DNA from: Nannocystis pusilla
Lineage (GTDB): Bacteria; Myxococcota_A; Polyangia; Nannocystales; Nannocystaceae
Assembly: GCF_026626665.1 (NCBI RefSeq)
Contig: NZ_JAPNKE010000002.1
Location: forward strand, 7,727,168-7,791,167
Length of the DNA stretch: 64,000 bases
Direction: 5' to 3'
Part shown: piece by piece, positions 27,926 through 37,851 of the stretch
Layout: each line of letters begins with the position of its first letter
How positions within the stretch are numbered: the stretch's first letter is position 1
Notes under the pieces: generated by a model
Databases searched by the model: none
Told to the model about the DNA's origin: nothing
The model's input: the letters and a program-made list of their open reading frames with translations, nothing else
Made by a program: the position numbers and the translations under genes

Positions 27926-29466
27926 GTCCGGACACCCACTGCGCGACGACCTCCACCGGGGACAGCACCGGAGACATCACCACGTTGATGTCGGGCGGCG
28001 GAATCCAGACCGTCACCGGCGCCAACGAGAGCTCGACCGACGTCGAGCTGGACACCAGCAGCACGACATTGACCGAGCCGGCCGGGCCGCCGGCGGTTAT
28101 GGAGTTCAAGCTGACGCCGGACCCGATCGGATTCAACGGGGCGATCACGGTGGCGGTGTCGGCCGAGCACGCGGACGGCGTGCGCATGGAGCTCGACTCC
28201 GGCGAGGTGATCGAGCTGGCGATGATCGAGCCCGGGCTCTTCGACGGCGAGATCGCCGTGCTGACGGGCCTCGTCAACGGGCCGCACGTCGCCCTGCTGA
28301 CGCCATGGCGCGACATCGTCGACGGCGAGACGGTGCAGGCGCCCTACGAGGTCGCCCTCCCCACGCCCGGAAGTCAGGGCTTCTGGGAGACCGGCGACCT
28401 GATCGGCGGCGGCCAGGTCGCGGCCATGGGCGTACTGCCGGCCGGCGACGTGGTCGAGCTCGGGACGTTCCTCCCGAACGGCGAGTCGCGCTGCTACCTC
28501 CGCCGCCGCAACAAGGGCGGCGCGTGGGGGCCCGACGACTTGGTGACGATCTTGCCCGACAACAACTGCGCGCCGATCGACCTCGTCGTCGGCGACGATG
28601 GCGCGATGTTCGTCGCCGTCAACCGCGAGGGGGTCGACGGGGTGCGCTGGTGGTTGGCGAAGATCCCAGCGTGGGGACAGGCGCCGACGAACCTCGGGCT
28701 CGGGGCGAAGGACGAGACGGCCGTGGCGCTCGCGCGTCACTCGTCGGGCGCCGTGGCGGTCTGCGGCTACGCGCCGTCACCGTGGATGGACGACGACACG
28801 ATGGTGCGGATCTTCCGGCCAAACCTTCCGGGCGAGACGCTGACCTTCGACTCCCCTGTCAAGCAGGCGCATTGGTTCTACGAGCGGACGCGCGACTGCG
28901 TCTACGTAGACGACACACTCGCGCTCGTCGGCGAGATGTACGGCAAGCACGGCGACGACATCAAGTCTCGCGATCGCCTCTTCATCCTCACTTTCGACGG
29001 TGAGATCCAGGACGTGGCCTGGACCGTGGCCCCGGCGGGCGTGAAGACCCAGAGTGGCGCTCAGGCGGTCGACGCCGACGAGGACGGTCGCCTCGTCGTC
29101 GCCGGCTACACCTGCGACGACGCGTGCCAGCCGGAGAGCGACCTTCGCATTTACGACACGCGCGGCGACCTCGCCTGGCAGACCTCGCTCGGCACCTTTC
29201 CGACCAAGCAGTTCGGCCCGCGGGACCTCGCATGGAGCCCAGCCGGTTACGCCGTCGTGGCCACCGGAGGCATGAAGGGCAACGAGACCGCCTTCACCGT
29301 CCGGGCCTTCGCCCGCTCCAAGATCGAGCCGGTGTGGACCTTCGCGCGCAAGGACGGCCAGGTGCTCCACCTGGCACTGGCACTGGCGATTGGTTCGTAC
29401 GGCGAGGTCTACGCCGGGGGCCTGGGTGCGAACGGCTACCCCGCCGTCGCCTACATCGGTGGGTAG
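27901..29466 (+). CDS. Secreted/lipoprotein-type protein lacking its signal peptide
   Basis: After an odd start (MSASTRVNCPDTHC) comes a Thr/Ser/Gly linker typical of myxobacterial lipoproteins (TTSTGDSTGDITT). An Ig-like segment (VMEFKLTPDPIGFNGAITVA) follows, then repeated beta-propeller-like strands (DEDGRLVVAGYTC, SYGEVYAGGLG). The expected hydrophobic signal is absent, and the gene starts inside the kinase reading region. A deletion has therefore probably fused the kinase 3' end to this gene. Function unknown. Confidence 0.7.
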   Translation: MSASTRVNCPDTHCATTSTGDSTGDITTLMSGGGIQTVTGANESSTDVELDTSSTTLTEPAGPPAVMEFKLTPDPIGFNGAITVAVSAEHADGVRMELDSGEVIELAMIEPGLFDGEIAVLTGLVNGPHVALLTPWRDIVDGETVQAPYEVALPTPGSQGFWETGDLIGGGQVAAMGVLPAGDVVELGTFLPNGESRCYLRRRNKGGAWGPDDLVTILPDNNCAPIDLVVGDDGAMFVAVNREGVDGVRWWLAKIPAWGQAPTNLGLGAKDETAVALARHSSGAVAVCGYAPSPWMDDDTMVRIFRPNLPGETLTFDSPVKQAHWFYERTRDCVYVDDTLALVGEMYGKHGDDIKSRDRLFILTFDGEIQDVAWTVAPAGVKTQSGAQAVDADEDGRLVVAGYTCDDACQPESDLRIYDTRGDLAWQTSLGTFPTKQFGPRDLAWSPAGYAVVATGGMKGNETAFTVRAFARSKIEPVWTFARKDGQVLHLALALAIGSYGEVYAGGLGANGYPAVAYIGG

Positions 29467-29478
29467 CGCGGGCTACCC
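29461..29478. terminator. Bidirectional hairpin between convergent genes
   Basis: GGGTAGC-GCGG-GCTACCC, a perfect 7-bp stem. It spans the stop codon of the 27901 gene and the last codons of the convergent 29473 gene. No T-tract is present, so termination strength is uncertain. Confidence 0.5.
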
Positions 29479-30575
29479 CGGCGGGACGAAGTCGGCGCAG
29501 GCGACCTCGACGAGGTCGGTTGCCTGCTCGAAGAACGGCCCGTAGTCTGGTTCCTCGCGGTCGGCGAGCAGGTGGTGGGGGAACATCTTGACCAACTGGC
29601 AGGTACGATCGTCTGGATCGCACTCGGGTTCGCCAGCACTCAGAATGCTGAACATGACCACCGACTCCGCGTCGTCGTGCTTAGCCTGGAGCACCGCCGC
29701 CGCCCAGTCACCCGGTGAGCCCTTGGATCCTAAGGGTTTGGGACCATAGTCGAAGGTGTTGGAGATGAGCGTCACCATCAGCAACGCGTCGTCGCGGAGG
29801 AAGCCTTCGTTGCAACTGCCGGGTTTGTTGAGGCCCGGAAGAACTGCCGCCGTGAGCGCCTCGCCGATCCAGTCCCGGCCGTTGCTGCCCACCTGCGCGA
29901 CGCAGGCGAAGGCGTCGTCGAGGTTCGTCTGGCCCTTGATCATGTAGCGGCGGTCGCCGTCGATCGGGCACGGCTTGTTGGGCGCGTCGTCACCCGCGGG
30001 GAACACGGTGCCGGCGCCGATTGTGGTGTCGCAGGTCGTCGGGGTGTAGCTGCAGGGATAGCCGGGAACCGGGCATGGCATCGGGCACTGCGCGTCGCAC
30101 GAACTGGAGCCCCAGTCCGGATCACCGTCGACCACCATGATGTGGTAGTCGAAGTCGGCGAACTTCGCCTGGATGGTGTCGATGAATCGTGGGAAAGCGG
30201 CGAGAGCTGCGTCTGGAAGTAGCTCATGCCGCCGTAGCGCGAGATCACGAACAGGAAGTCGATCTTCCCCTTGCAGCCGGGCGGCTTCGGGTCGCCGAGG
30301 TCCTGGTCGGTGCCGACGTCCCAGATCATGGTGGTCCCACCGCTGCTCGCGTCGCCGCTTCCCGAGCCGGTGGACAGCTCCGTCGTGGAGCTCGAGCCGG
30401 TGCCGCTCGAGCTGCTACCGGGCGAGCCGCCGATGCTCGAGTCGGCGAGGCCGGTCGAGGTCGTTGACGAGGTCATCGGCGGCATGGTTGTGAACGGCGA
30501 CGTGTCCGCCTGCGACGGCTGGCAGGCGAGCGCGAGACCGAGGGCGAGGACGATGGGCCGGGACCGTGGCCGCAT
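29473..30575 (-). CDS. vWA-like lipoprotein with altered metal site (frameshift)
   Basis: MRPRSRPIVLALGLALAC gives a lipobox. A Ser/Thr/Gly linker follows, then KIDFLFVISRYGGMSYFQTQL in von Willebrand A position. Canonical members read VIDNSGSM; here the DxSxS metal motif is absent. An indel near 30195 separates it from FPRFIDTIQ-like and MVVDGDPDWGSSSC sequence. A Cys-rich core (CPMPCPVPGYPC) and a conserved tail ending ACADFVPPG follow. Probably a surface lipoprotein. Confidence 0.7.
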
Positions 30576-30807
30576 TCCCGAAGTGTAGCGCGAATCCGGC
30601 CCCGCCGACACTTCGCCTCAAGGGGCGCCGCCGAACACCGTCCGGCGTCGGCTGTGCGCGCCGCGAGCACGAGCATTCCGACCGTCGGTTTCCACGCGGG
30701 CGGGACTCGATGCGACCGACGACGAGCGAGGCGAAACGACCCTCGCCGCGCGCGCGACCGTAGCCCTCAGCGGGCACGTGCGAGCTTATCGCACGGAATA
30801 CTGTCGC

Positions 30808-31178
30808 TCACGAGTGTCGGCAGTAGACCTCCCGACGCCCCCATACCTCGGCGAGGCGACCGCCCGTCACCCTGAAAATCTGCACGTGGCTGTCGGTCGT
30901 CCCGCTGGGACTTGAATCCGGCCGATTCCCGACGTGGTGAAGGAGGACAGCCACGAAGTCCTCCTCGGCGACGAGAAAGTCGACGTGCTCCTGGGCGGCG
31001 GGGTTCTGTTCCGCGTCGAACCGCAGGCGGCTCATGAAGCCGGCGCGAGTGACGGCCGCCCGGTTGTCCGTGGGATCGTGCTGGACGAAGCTCGGAGCGA
31101 GCAGCGTCTCGACGGCCGGAAAGTCCCGCCGGTTGATGGCCTCCTGCAGCGCCCGCACCACCGCCTTGTTGCGCTCGG
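30808..31178 (-). pseudogene. SnoaL/NTF2-like protein truncated at its N-terminus by IS copy D
   Basis: RNKAVVRALQEAINRRDF and VETLLAPSFVQHDP lead into a GFMSRLRFDAEQNP and HVQIFRVTGGRLAEVWGRRE segment: a SnoaL-like (ester cyclase/NTF2) domain. The first few residues and the start codon lie beyond the IS junction at 31178, so it is not expected to be expressed normally. The 230 bp between 30576 and 30807 show no gene. Confidence 0.7.
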
Positions 31179-31184
31179 AGCCTG

Positions 31185-32697
31185 TCAATGATTTTGAGAC
31201 AAGGCGCGGGTCTGGTTTAGTGAATGTGAGGATTCGCCGCCCTGGCCGCCCGGCGATGGATCGGTCGTGATGCACCTGTCCGTAAGGACATGGACGTCGT
31301 ACTCGCGAAGGCCGCGTTCGGGCGGGCGCGGAGGGTTGATGTAGACCGCGGCGGGAGGCCGGCGCGGCGTGGGTCTTCCACGGACAAAGCGCTCGGGGTG
31401 GGCGTCGTAGGCGGCGTGGAGGGTTGCTGTCCGGACGGACAGGATGGCGTCGGTGCGGCCGTAGTGCACGTCGGCGGGCGCGAGGAAGGCGATGCCGGAG
31501 TGGCGGTGGTGATGGTTGTAGCCGTCGACGAAGCGGACGCAGAAGGCGTGGGCGTCGTCGTAGGAGGCGAAGCGAGCGGGGTTGTCGTGGGTGTACTTGA
31601 GGGTCTTGAAGTGGGCCTCCGAGTAGGGGTTGTCGTCGCTGACGTGGGGGCGGCTGTGCGAGCGGCGGGCGCCGAGGGCGTCGTAGAGGTCGGCGAGCTC
31701 GCGCGCCGTCGGGACGGCGCCGCGATCGGCGTGGATGGTCAATTGATCCGGTCGAATTTGTTGCTTGTCGCAGGCGGCGCGGATGAGGCGCGCGGCGATG
31801 TCCGCGCTCTCGCGGCGCGCGAGGGTCCAGCCGACGACGCAGCGGCTGTAGATGTCGAGCAGGACGTACAGGTAATAGTATTGGCCCTTCGTCGGCCCTC
31901 GCAGCCAGGTCACGTCCCATGACCACACCTGATTCGGCGCGGTCGCCAGCAGTTCGGGGCGCTTGTACTCGGGGTGCTGCCGCCGGCGCTCGCGGAGCTC
32001 GCCCTCGGCGGCGAGCAGGCGATACATCGTCCGCGCGCTACACAGCCAGCGCTGCTCGTCGAGCAGCGTCGGCACGATCACCTCGGGCGCCTTGTCGACG
32101 AAGCGCTCGCTGTGCAGCAGCTCCAGCACCTCCTGGCGCTCCGCCGCGCTCAGCGCCCGTGGCGACTGCCGCGGCTTTGACGACCGGGACGGCGCGGGAC
32201 GACGTCGGCGATAGAGGGTCGCCCGCGAGACGCCCAGCGCCTCGCACGCGCGTGGTAGACCTGTCCTCTCGGACAGCTCGCCCGCCTGTGCGATCAGGGC
32301 CTCTCGGACGGATCGATCGTCGCGAGCGGGATCCCGAGCAATTGCGAGACTTTTTGGACGTCGATGATGAGCTCCGCCGTCTCGAGCTTGTGCTCGAGCT
32401 GCGCTACCCGGCGACGCAGGCGCTCCAACTCCTTCTGCTCGGGGTCCTTCTTCGGCTTCGGTCCGCGCTTCTTCGGCTTCAACCCCCCGGCGTACCCTCG
32501 TCCCGCTGCCGCCTCCAGGTCGACAACAGCGACCTGTACAGGCCCTCCTCGCGCAGGATGGCGCCGATCTGTCCCTCGCTCGCGTGGTCGGTCCGCGCGA
32601 GGATCTTCAACTTGTACGCGGGCGTGAAGCGGCGTCGCGTCGCCTTCTCCGCGGTCTCAGGGTCGGGCTCTCGTGCTTGAGTCGCCATCAGGTCCAT
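31185..32697 (-). pseudogene. Transposase OrfA-OrfB, copy D (OrfA frameshifted)
   Basis: OrfA begins MDLMATQAREPDPETAEKAT and is broken near 32482 (an altered CCCCCC run, GTPGG-stop). The remainder of OrfA (MKPKKRGPKPKKDPEQKEL) reaches an A5 slippery site, where a -1 slip would enter OrfB. OrfB is open to 31185 with all catalytic residues, minus a two-codon in-frame deletion in the linker (RRRQHPEYKRP). Confidence 0.8.
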
Positions 32698-33194
32698 GCC
32701 TCCGTGGACTCGCCCGATTCCAGGCCGAACACCACCCTCCAGTGCTCTTCGCCGCGCGTCGGCCCTGGTGAAGCAAGAACTTCGACGGGGTTACACCGTC
32801 GCCGACTCCTCGCGTCCTTGCTCGACGACCTCGACACGCGCTCGTCCCGCCTACCCGATTGCTCCTCGTTGCCGCTCGTTTGGAAGGCGCTCCGGGTGTT
32901 CCTCGTCGCCGCAGGAACAGCAAAACTTTCGACCGGACTACAATGTTGCAAACTCATCGCATCGACGGCCGGCGACCTCGCCTTGCTCACGCCCTGCCTA
33001 CTCGATTGCTCCTCGTTGCCGCTCCTTCGGAAGGCCATCCTGGTGCTTGTTGTCGCAGCAGGCACAGCAAAACTTTCGACCGGACTACGCCGTTGCTGAC
33101 TCGTCACATCGACGGCCGACGACCTCGACCCGCTCACGCTCCGCCTATCCGATTGCTCCTCGTCGCCGCTTCTCTTGATGGTTGGGTTGCTCAT
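32688..33194 (-). CDS. IS passenger repeat protein, copy D (intact)
   Basis: 168 residues, MSNPTIKRSGDEEQSDRR..., with three repeats (SGDEEQSDRR, SGNEEQSSRQ, SGNEEQSGRR). The tail LESGESTEAWT is the same as in copy C. Length and frame are conserved despite numerous substitutions, and the 10-nt overlap with orfA is kept. This supports a real protein rather than chance openness. Confidence 0.55.
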   Translation of the reverse strand: MSNPTIKRSGDEEQSDRRSVSGSRSSAVDVTSQQRRSPVESFAVPAATTSTRMAFRRSGNEEQSSRQGVSKARSPAVDAMSLQHCSPVESFAVPAATRNTRSAFQTSGNEEQSGRRDERVSRSSSKDARSRRRCNPVEVLASPGPTRGEEHWRVVFGLESGESTEAWT

Positions 33195-33340
33195 GCTCTG
33201 GATTCACGGACTCGCCCTGCTCTCTACTCGCGGGGGGCCGTGTCTCACATGACATTGTCAGGTAGGGACGTTCGGCGGCATTTCTCAGGATCTCGGAAGG
33301 CCCGTGTCGGTGCCCACGCGGGGATCGAGGCGGCTGGGCG

Positions 33341-35804
33341 TTAGTCGGGGACGCCCGCAGTGAGCTGCAACCACCGAGCGTGGCTTCCGCATCGCTGCGA
33401 ACTTCCTCGCGATTCGCTATGCTGTCGCAAGGTCGACGGGGCGACCGCGTGCCTCTCGCTCGGCCGCGGCCAATCGATGCGCAGCTTGACGATCCGGCGC
33501 TTCATCGAGTGGCGCGTGATGCCGAGGAGCTGGGCGGCGCCGACGATGTTGCCGGCGCTCTCGAGCGCGTCGACGCAGAGGCGCCGCTCGGCGGCTTCGA
33601 GGTTGTAGTTTTCAAGGATGATCTGCGGCATGACGCCCTTGTACTGCAGGCGCTTGTTCTCGCGCAGATCAATCGCACTCCTGCTCGGGGCAGCGGCCCA
33701 GCCGCACGGCGGATCGGATTCGCCGCGCCGCTTTCGGCCCGGCGACGTGACGAGCCCGACGTCGTCGCACGGCTGGAGACACGGCGCCACGAGCCGGGAG
33801 GACCCCGTGCACCCAGCGAACCGAGCGCCAAGGGGCCGACCGGCGTCGCCGACGCCGTGCAGAAAGCAAGGTCGTTGGCGGACCAGTCGTGCCGACTGCG
33901 GCCGTCGCCGTCACGCTCCGCGTCCATCGGGATCGAAAGCCCGGCAAGGCTCGGGCGAGCCAGGCGGAGCCGCCGCGGCCCTGCGAGCCAGCCGACGACC
34001 TCGAACGGCGCGCGCAGGACCGGCGGCGACTCCGGGTGCAGTTCCTGGGTGGTGAGCCACCTGACCTGCGCCTCGTCGCGGGGGGTCGACGCGCGCAACT
34101 CGACCGGGGGCATCAATCTCTCCGTCACGCGCAGAGGCAACCTCCTCCGGCGAGCTGGGCTCGGCCGCGGTGCTTGCATCGTCGGCTGCGGGACCTCGCT
34201 GGCGGGGTTCGGATTCGGCGGCGGTGTCTTCACCCGTGGGATCGCGACGGCGAGCCGGGCGCGCTGAGCTTCGGCGACGGCAAGCCGTGCCCGCAGTTCC
34301 TCGCGCTCGACCAGCAAGATCGCCCGGGCCATCGCTGCGGCCCTGAGCTTCTCCTTCATCCCGAGGAACATCGCCACGACCGCGGCAGCCGGCGCCGACA
34401 TCTCCGGCAAGTCGAACTCCGCTGGCACCGCCAGCGCGTGGAGGCGACCTGGGCCGGACCAGGCGATGGCAACTCGGCCACCGGTCCTGCGTTCATCTCG
34501 AGGTCGGAGCTCGGCTGCTGCACCGGCTCGGCTGCCGGCGACAGGTCAGCCTGCAGCGCCTCATGCACTGGCCCGACCGCGAACTCGGGCTCGGCGTCGG
34601 CCTGAGGCGCCGGGTGGGCCGCCTGCGTCGGGTGGGCCGCCTGCGCCGGTTCGTCTGTCGGCACCATGCCGGCCACTCGAGGTCTGGCCACCCGCTCTGC
34701 ATCGCCCTCCTGGATCGATGGCTGAGGCGATCGCGCCGGCAGGACCAGCGCTCCTTTCGGGATGCGTGGGGGGGCCGCTTCATCCAGGCGGCAAAGCCCT
34801 ACCGTCTCCTCGCAGAAACGCCGATGCAGAGGCGAGCGCGGGTCCGTCAACCCGACCAGGCGGATCCGCCAGGTTCGGGGGCTCGGCTGCTCCAAAAGGC
34901 AGGTCCCGGTGGCGTGGAGCAGCCTCAAGACGTCGCCGAACACCTCGACGCTGATCCCCAAGTCGGGGCAGAGCGCCTTGAGCTGCTCGAGGAGCTCGCC
35001 GGCCACGCCTTGCAAGTTGCCGCAACCTACGCGGACTGCGCCATGGATGGCCCGGACGACCGAGCTCACCATCGTCTTGCCCTTCCGCTTCCTCTTCGCG
35101 CCCAGCGTCACCGACATGGCGCGGCGTGCAAGATCCTCGAAGCCGAACCATAGCACCTCGTCCATCGTCGGTCCCTCGCCGACATCGACGCGCAGCTTGC
35201 CGACGATGCGGGCGTGATGGGCACGGACCGGAGATGGCGGGCGGATCGCTGGAGCTGCCTGCTTCGGCTCCGCTGCGCCGATCCGGACATCGCGGCGCGT
35301 CTGCAGGAGAGCGTCGACGTCGAGCTCGCGGAAGCTGAACGGGCCCCCACGGAACAGGACCGTCCTCCTCTGCCCAGCCACGTGGACGACCGCCAGCACC
35401 TCGCCGACCGTCGCCAGGAGCACCGCTCGACGCTTCGACTCTACGACGCCGAGCAGGTGCCGGCCATGCGCCGGTCGGAAGTGGTGGCGGACGCCGTCGA
35501 GGACGACGACGGGCGGCGGCATGAGACGCGGATCCCAGATCGGCGTGTCCATCCGGTCTATGCGCGTGACTTGCTCGATCACTCGTGCGAAGGAGCCGAC
35601 CGCGAGGGGGAGCAGCGCCTCGTCCTCGGCGCGGACGTACGCGGCGGTCCAATTCGCCTGGTCGCTCTCCGTGCCGCAGTACTCGATCGCGCCGCCCGGG
35701 GCCTCGGTAGAGCCGATGAACAGGTCGAGCTCGCCAGCGCTGCGAGCCTGGTACTCCCGCATCGCCTGGTCGATGTGCCAGTTGTCCGATTCCGTCCCCA
35801 CCAC
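33341..35804 (-). CDS. Large protein with C-terminal Fis-type helix-turn-helix (two frameshifts)
   Basis: GTG start at 35804 (MVGTESDNWHIDQAMREYQ). The N-terminal half matches no family I recognise. It includes VRHHFRPAHGRHLLGVVESK and RTVLFRGGPFSFRELDVDAL, then a basic segment (LGAKRKRKGKTMVSSVVRAI) that may be a winged helix. A Pro/Ala linker and a helix (EREELRARLAVAEAQRARLA) lead to the tail LENYNLEAAERRLCVDALE...NIVGAAQLLGITRHSMKRR, a Fis/NtrC-type HTH. Indels near 34440 and near 33700 are inferred from frame continuity. Divergent from the 36308 gene; could be a regulator or initiator of a mobile element. Confidence 0.55.
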
Positions 35805-36307
35805 CGCCGCACGACGACGCTAACACGAGTCCATGCGCGGCGGTGGCACACTCCCGATGCTGGTGGCTGATAGCGACGGCGAGTCAGCGATATCGTCATG
35901 TTTGGTGCTCGCCATGCTACCCCCGGCCCTCGGGACGGCTGGGGAGGCGTTCAGGAACCGTCGCAGCTCGCACTTCAAAACCATGTTGGGGTTACCGCGC
36001 TCGCTCCCTTCGCGGGGATCTTCGGCCACCGCTAGGGTACCAAGTCGCGCGCGGAGTGGCGCGGCGCAGTGGCGAGCTGTCACAATCCGCCCCGCATCGG
36101 CGCGGAAAAAGAGCGTTGAACCGTCTTGCACATCGGTCCTCGCTGGGCTTGGCTGGTGCCATCGGAGGCGTGGAGCCGATGCGGTGGATGGTTGTCAGGA
36201 CCGCGCCGGACGTAGTCGCCGAGGAAGCAAACGACTTGGGGGAGCACTGCACAGGATTGGCCGCCTGCGCACGAGGTCACCCAAACAGAACGGGGAGGAG
36301 GACAGCC
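35805..36307. other. 503-bp divergent intergenic region
   Basis: Separates the two unknown divergent genes. A weak minus-strand frame (MASTKHDDIADSPSLSATSI, about 35820-35915) is open but lacks a clear ribosome-binding site. No other gene is supported. It presumably contains the control region of both genes. Confidence 0.4.
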
Positions 36308-37369
36308 ATGAAAATCTTCGACGGCGTCGAACTGCAGCAGGCGCCAAGTTCCAGCGCGCCGAGCTGGATCTCGGTGGCGATGCTGATCGCCAACAGCTTC
36401 GTCGAGGCGGAGAAGCACCGTCAGGAGCGCGTCGCCAGGGAGACGGCGAGCCCCGGCACTCTCGACGAGGTGATGGCGCAGGCGGGCTTGAAGATCCCTG
36501 GCATCGAGCAGGCCCTCGCGCAGCTCATGGGCGGCAGTGACGAGGCCAAGCAGGTCGCCTCGATGATAGTCGGCTCGCCCGAGCCGGAGAAGTTGCTTCA
36601 GCAGTGGGCCAAGCAGTTCGGATTCCCGGGAAGCGCTCAGTCGACGCCAACCGGGCCGCTGGTCACGCCGCCACCCGCTCAGCCCAGGCCGTCGCCCGAG
36701 TTCCGTCCCGAGTTCACCCGCGAGGCGCGGCAAGCGGCGAGAGCTGCGGCCGCTGGCGTCGGGGAGGCGGAGCAGCCGAGCTTCCGTCCCGAGTTCACCC
36801 GCGAGGCGCGGCAGCCTGCGGGGGCAGCGAACTCCGGCAACTCAGCGACGAGGCATCTGTCGGCGGATGTACCCGCGTCCCCGAACGTTGCAGCTCCAAC
36901 CCTCGTCAGCCTCGTCGAGCGCCAGCTCGCGGCGCTGCGCCAGCGCATGAGGGCCTATGAGGAAGTGCTCGATGTTCGCCTCGCGCGAGCCGAGGCGGAG
37001 CTGGCCGCCCTGCGTCAGGAGATCGAGCAGCGCGCGAAGCCGGCGCCCGCCATCGTTGCTGCGGAGGTGGAGACGACGGCGCTCGAGGCCGACACCTCGG
37101 TGGTGGATCAACCGAGCGCGGAGAAGACGGAGATGGCGGCAGGAACCCCGCACTTGCATGACGTGCCCGAGGGGTCGATCGAGCCCGCGGAGCCGCTGCC
37201 GGTGGTGACGGAGGACGAGGTCGTTCAGGCACTCGGGCTCATCAGCGCGTTCACCGAAGAGTACGAGGAGCACCACCAGACGGGGCTCGCGCGGGTGAGC
37301 ACGATCGAGAACGAGTTACTGCTCATGCGGGCGATGGTCCAAGCCGGAAGGGCCGCGAGCCATGGCTGA
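36308..37369 (+). CDS. Unknown protein with duplicated PEFRPEFTREARQ motif and coiled coil
   Basis: 353 residues; the ATG at 36308 follows a good GGGGAGGAGG site. The N-terminal helical part (MKIFDGVELQQAPSSSAPSW, LIANSFVEAEKHRQERVA) has no known match. The motif EFRPEFTREARQ occurs twice about 30 residues apart in a Pro/Ala linker. A strong coiled coil follows (VERQLAALRQRMRAYEEV, RAEAELAALRQEIEQRA), then an acidic C-terminal helix. Located between the Fis-HTH gene and the integrase; possibly a structural or partner protein of the same element (inference). Confidence 0.65.
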   Translation: MKIFDGVELQQAPSSSAPSWISVAMLIANSFVEAEKHRQERVARETASPGTLDEVMAQAGLKIPGIEQALAQLMGGSDEAKQVASMIVGSPEPEKLLQQWAKQFGFPGSAQSTPTGPLVTPPPAQPRPSPEFRPEFTREARQAARAAAAGVGEAEQPSFRPEFTREARQPAGAANSGNSATRHLSADVPASPNVAAPTLVSLVERQLAALRQRMRAYEEVLDVRLARAEAELAALRQEIEQRAKPAPAIVAAEVETTALEADTSVVDQPSAEKTEMAAGTPHLHDVPEGSIEPAEPLPVVTEDEVVQALGLISAFTEEYEEHHQTGLARVSTIENELLLMRAMVQAGRAASHG

Positions 37370-37536
37370 CCACGACGGCATCAGGCTCTGAAAGGCTCAT
37401 GCGGGCCGAGGCGCGAGCCTTGCTGCCTCGCGTCATGAACCAGAGCCGACTCTGGTCCGGGCCGCCGTGAGCGGCGCGTTCGGGAAGTCGGGTCGAGCAT
37501 TGGAGAAGCCGGTGGTTTGAATTTCGGAGGTGGTTC

Positions 37537-37851
37537 GTGGAGAGCACGCATCCTTACAATATAGCGGCTCGCCGGAGACAGCCTGTCTCTCCGGACAGCA
37601 GCGAGTCGATCGCCTGTCCGCAGGCGCCGGACGCCGTGAGTTCGCGCGAGGACGTACAATTGCCGCCGCCGCTCATGACGGTCGAGGAGCTCGCCGTACT
37701 GCTCCGCACGAGCAAAGGAGCAGTGTACGCCCGGCACGCGCGGGGCGGCATCCCGGGAGGTCTCCGGCTCGGCCGTACCCTTCGCTTCGACCCCCGGATC
37801 ATCGCACAATGGCTCTCGGCGAAAAGTGCGAGCGCGGGAGGTCAACCATGA
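37537..37851 (+). CDS. Excisionase-like helix-turn-helix protein
   Basis: The C-terminal 60 residues, LMTVEELAVLLRTSKGAVYA...GGLRLGRTLRFDPRIIAQWL, are the HTH_17 fold used by phage excisionases. Its stop overlaps the integrase start (ATGA), the standard xis-int arrangement. Its N-terminal 45 residues are low complexity and contain the palindrome at 37583-37598, so a later start at the Met of LMTVEEL is possible. Confidence 0.75.
   Translation: MESTHPYNIAARRRQPVSPDSSESIACPQAPDAVSSREDVQLPPPLMTVEELAVLLRTSKGAVYARHARGGIPGGLRLGRTLRFDPRIIAQWLSAKSASAGGQP

Larger units (their letters stand above)
31179..33267 (-). mobile_element. IS3-family element, copy D (2089 bp), no target duplication
   Basis: Same ends as the other copies (GAGCCTGTCAATGATTTTG and CCCTACCTGACAATG). 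Flanks differ (GCTCG before 31179, ACGTT after 33267), so it sits at a rearrangement junction or has lost one original flank. Confidence 0.9.

Noticed and set aside
35833..36540. Longer plus-strand starts upstream of the 36308 gene
   Set aside because: The strong GGAGG site sits immediately before the ATG at 36308, and the upstream residues are low-complexity in every frame.
37370..37536. tRNA remnant or att site next to the integrase
   Set aside because: No cloverleaf or T-arm consensus could be found by eye in this stretch.
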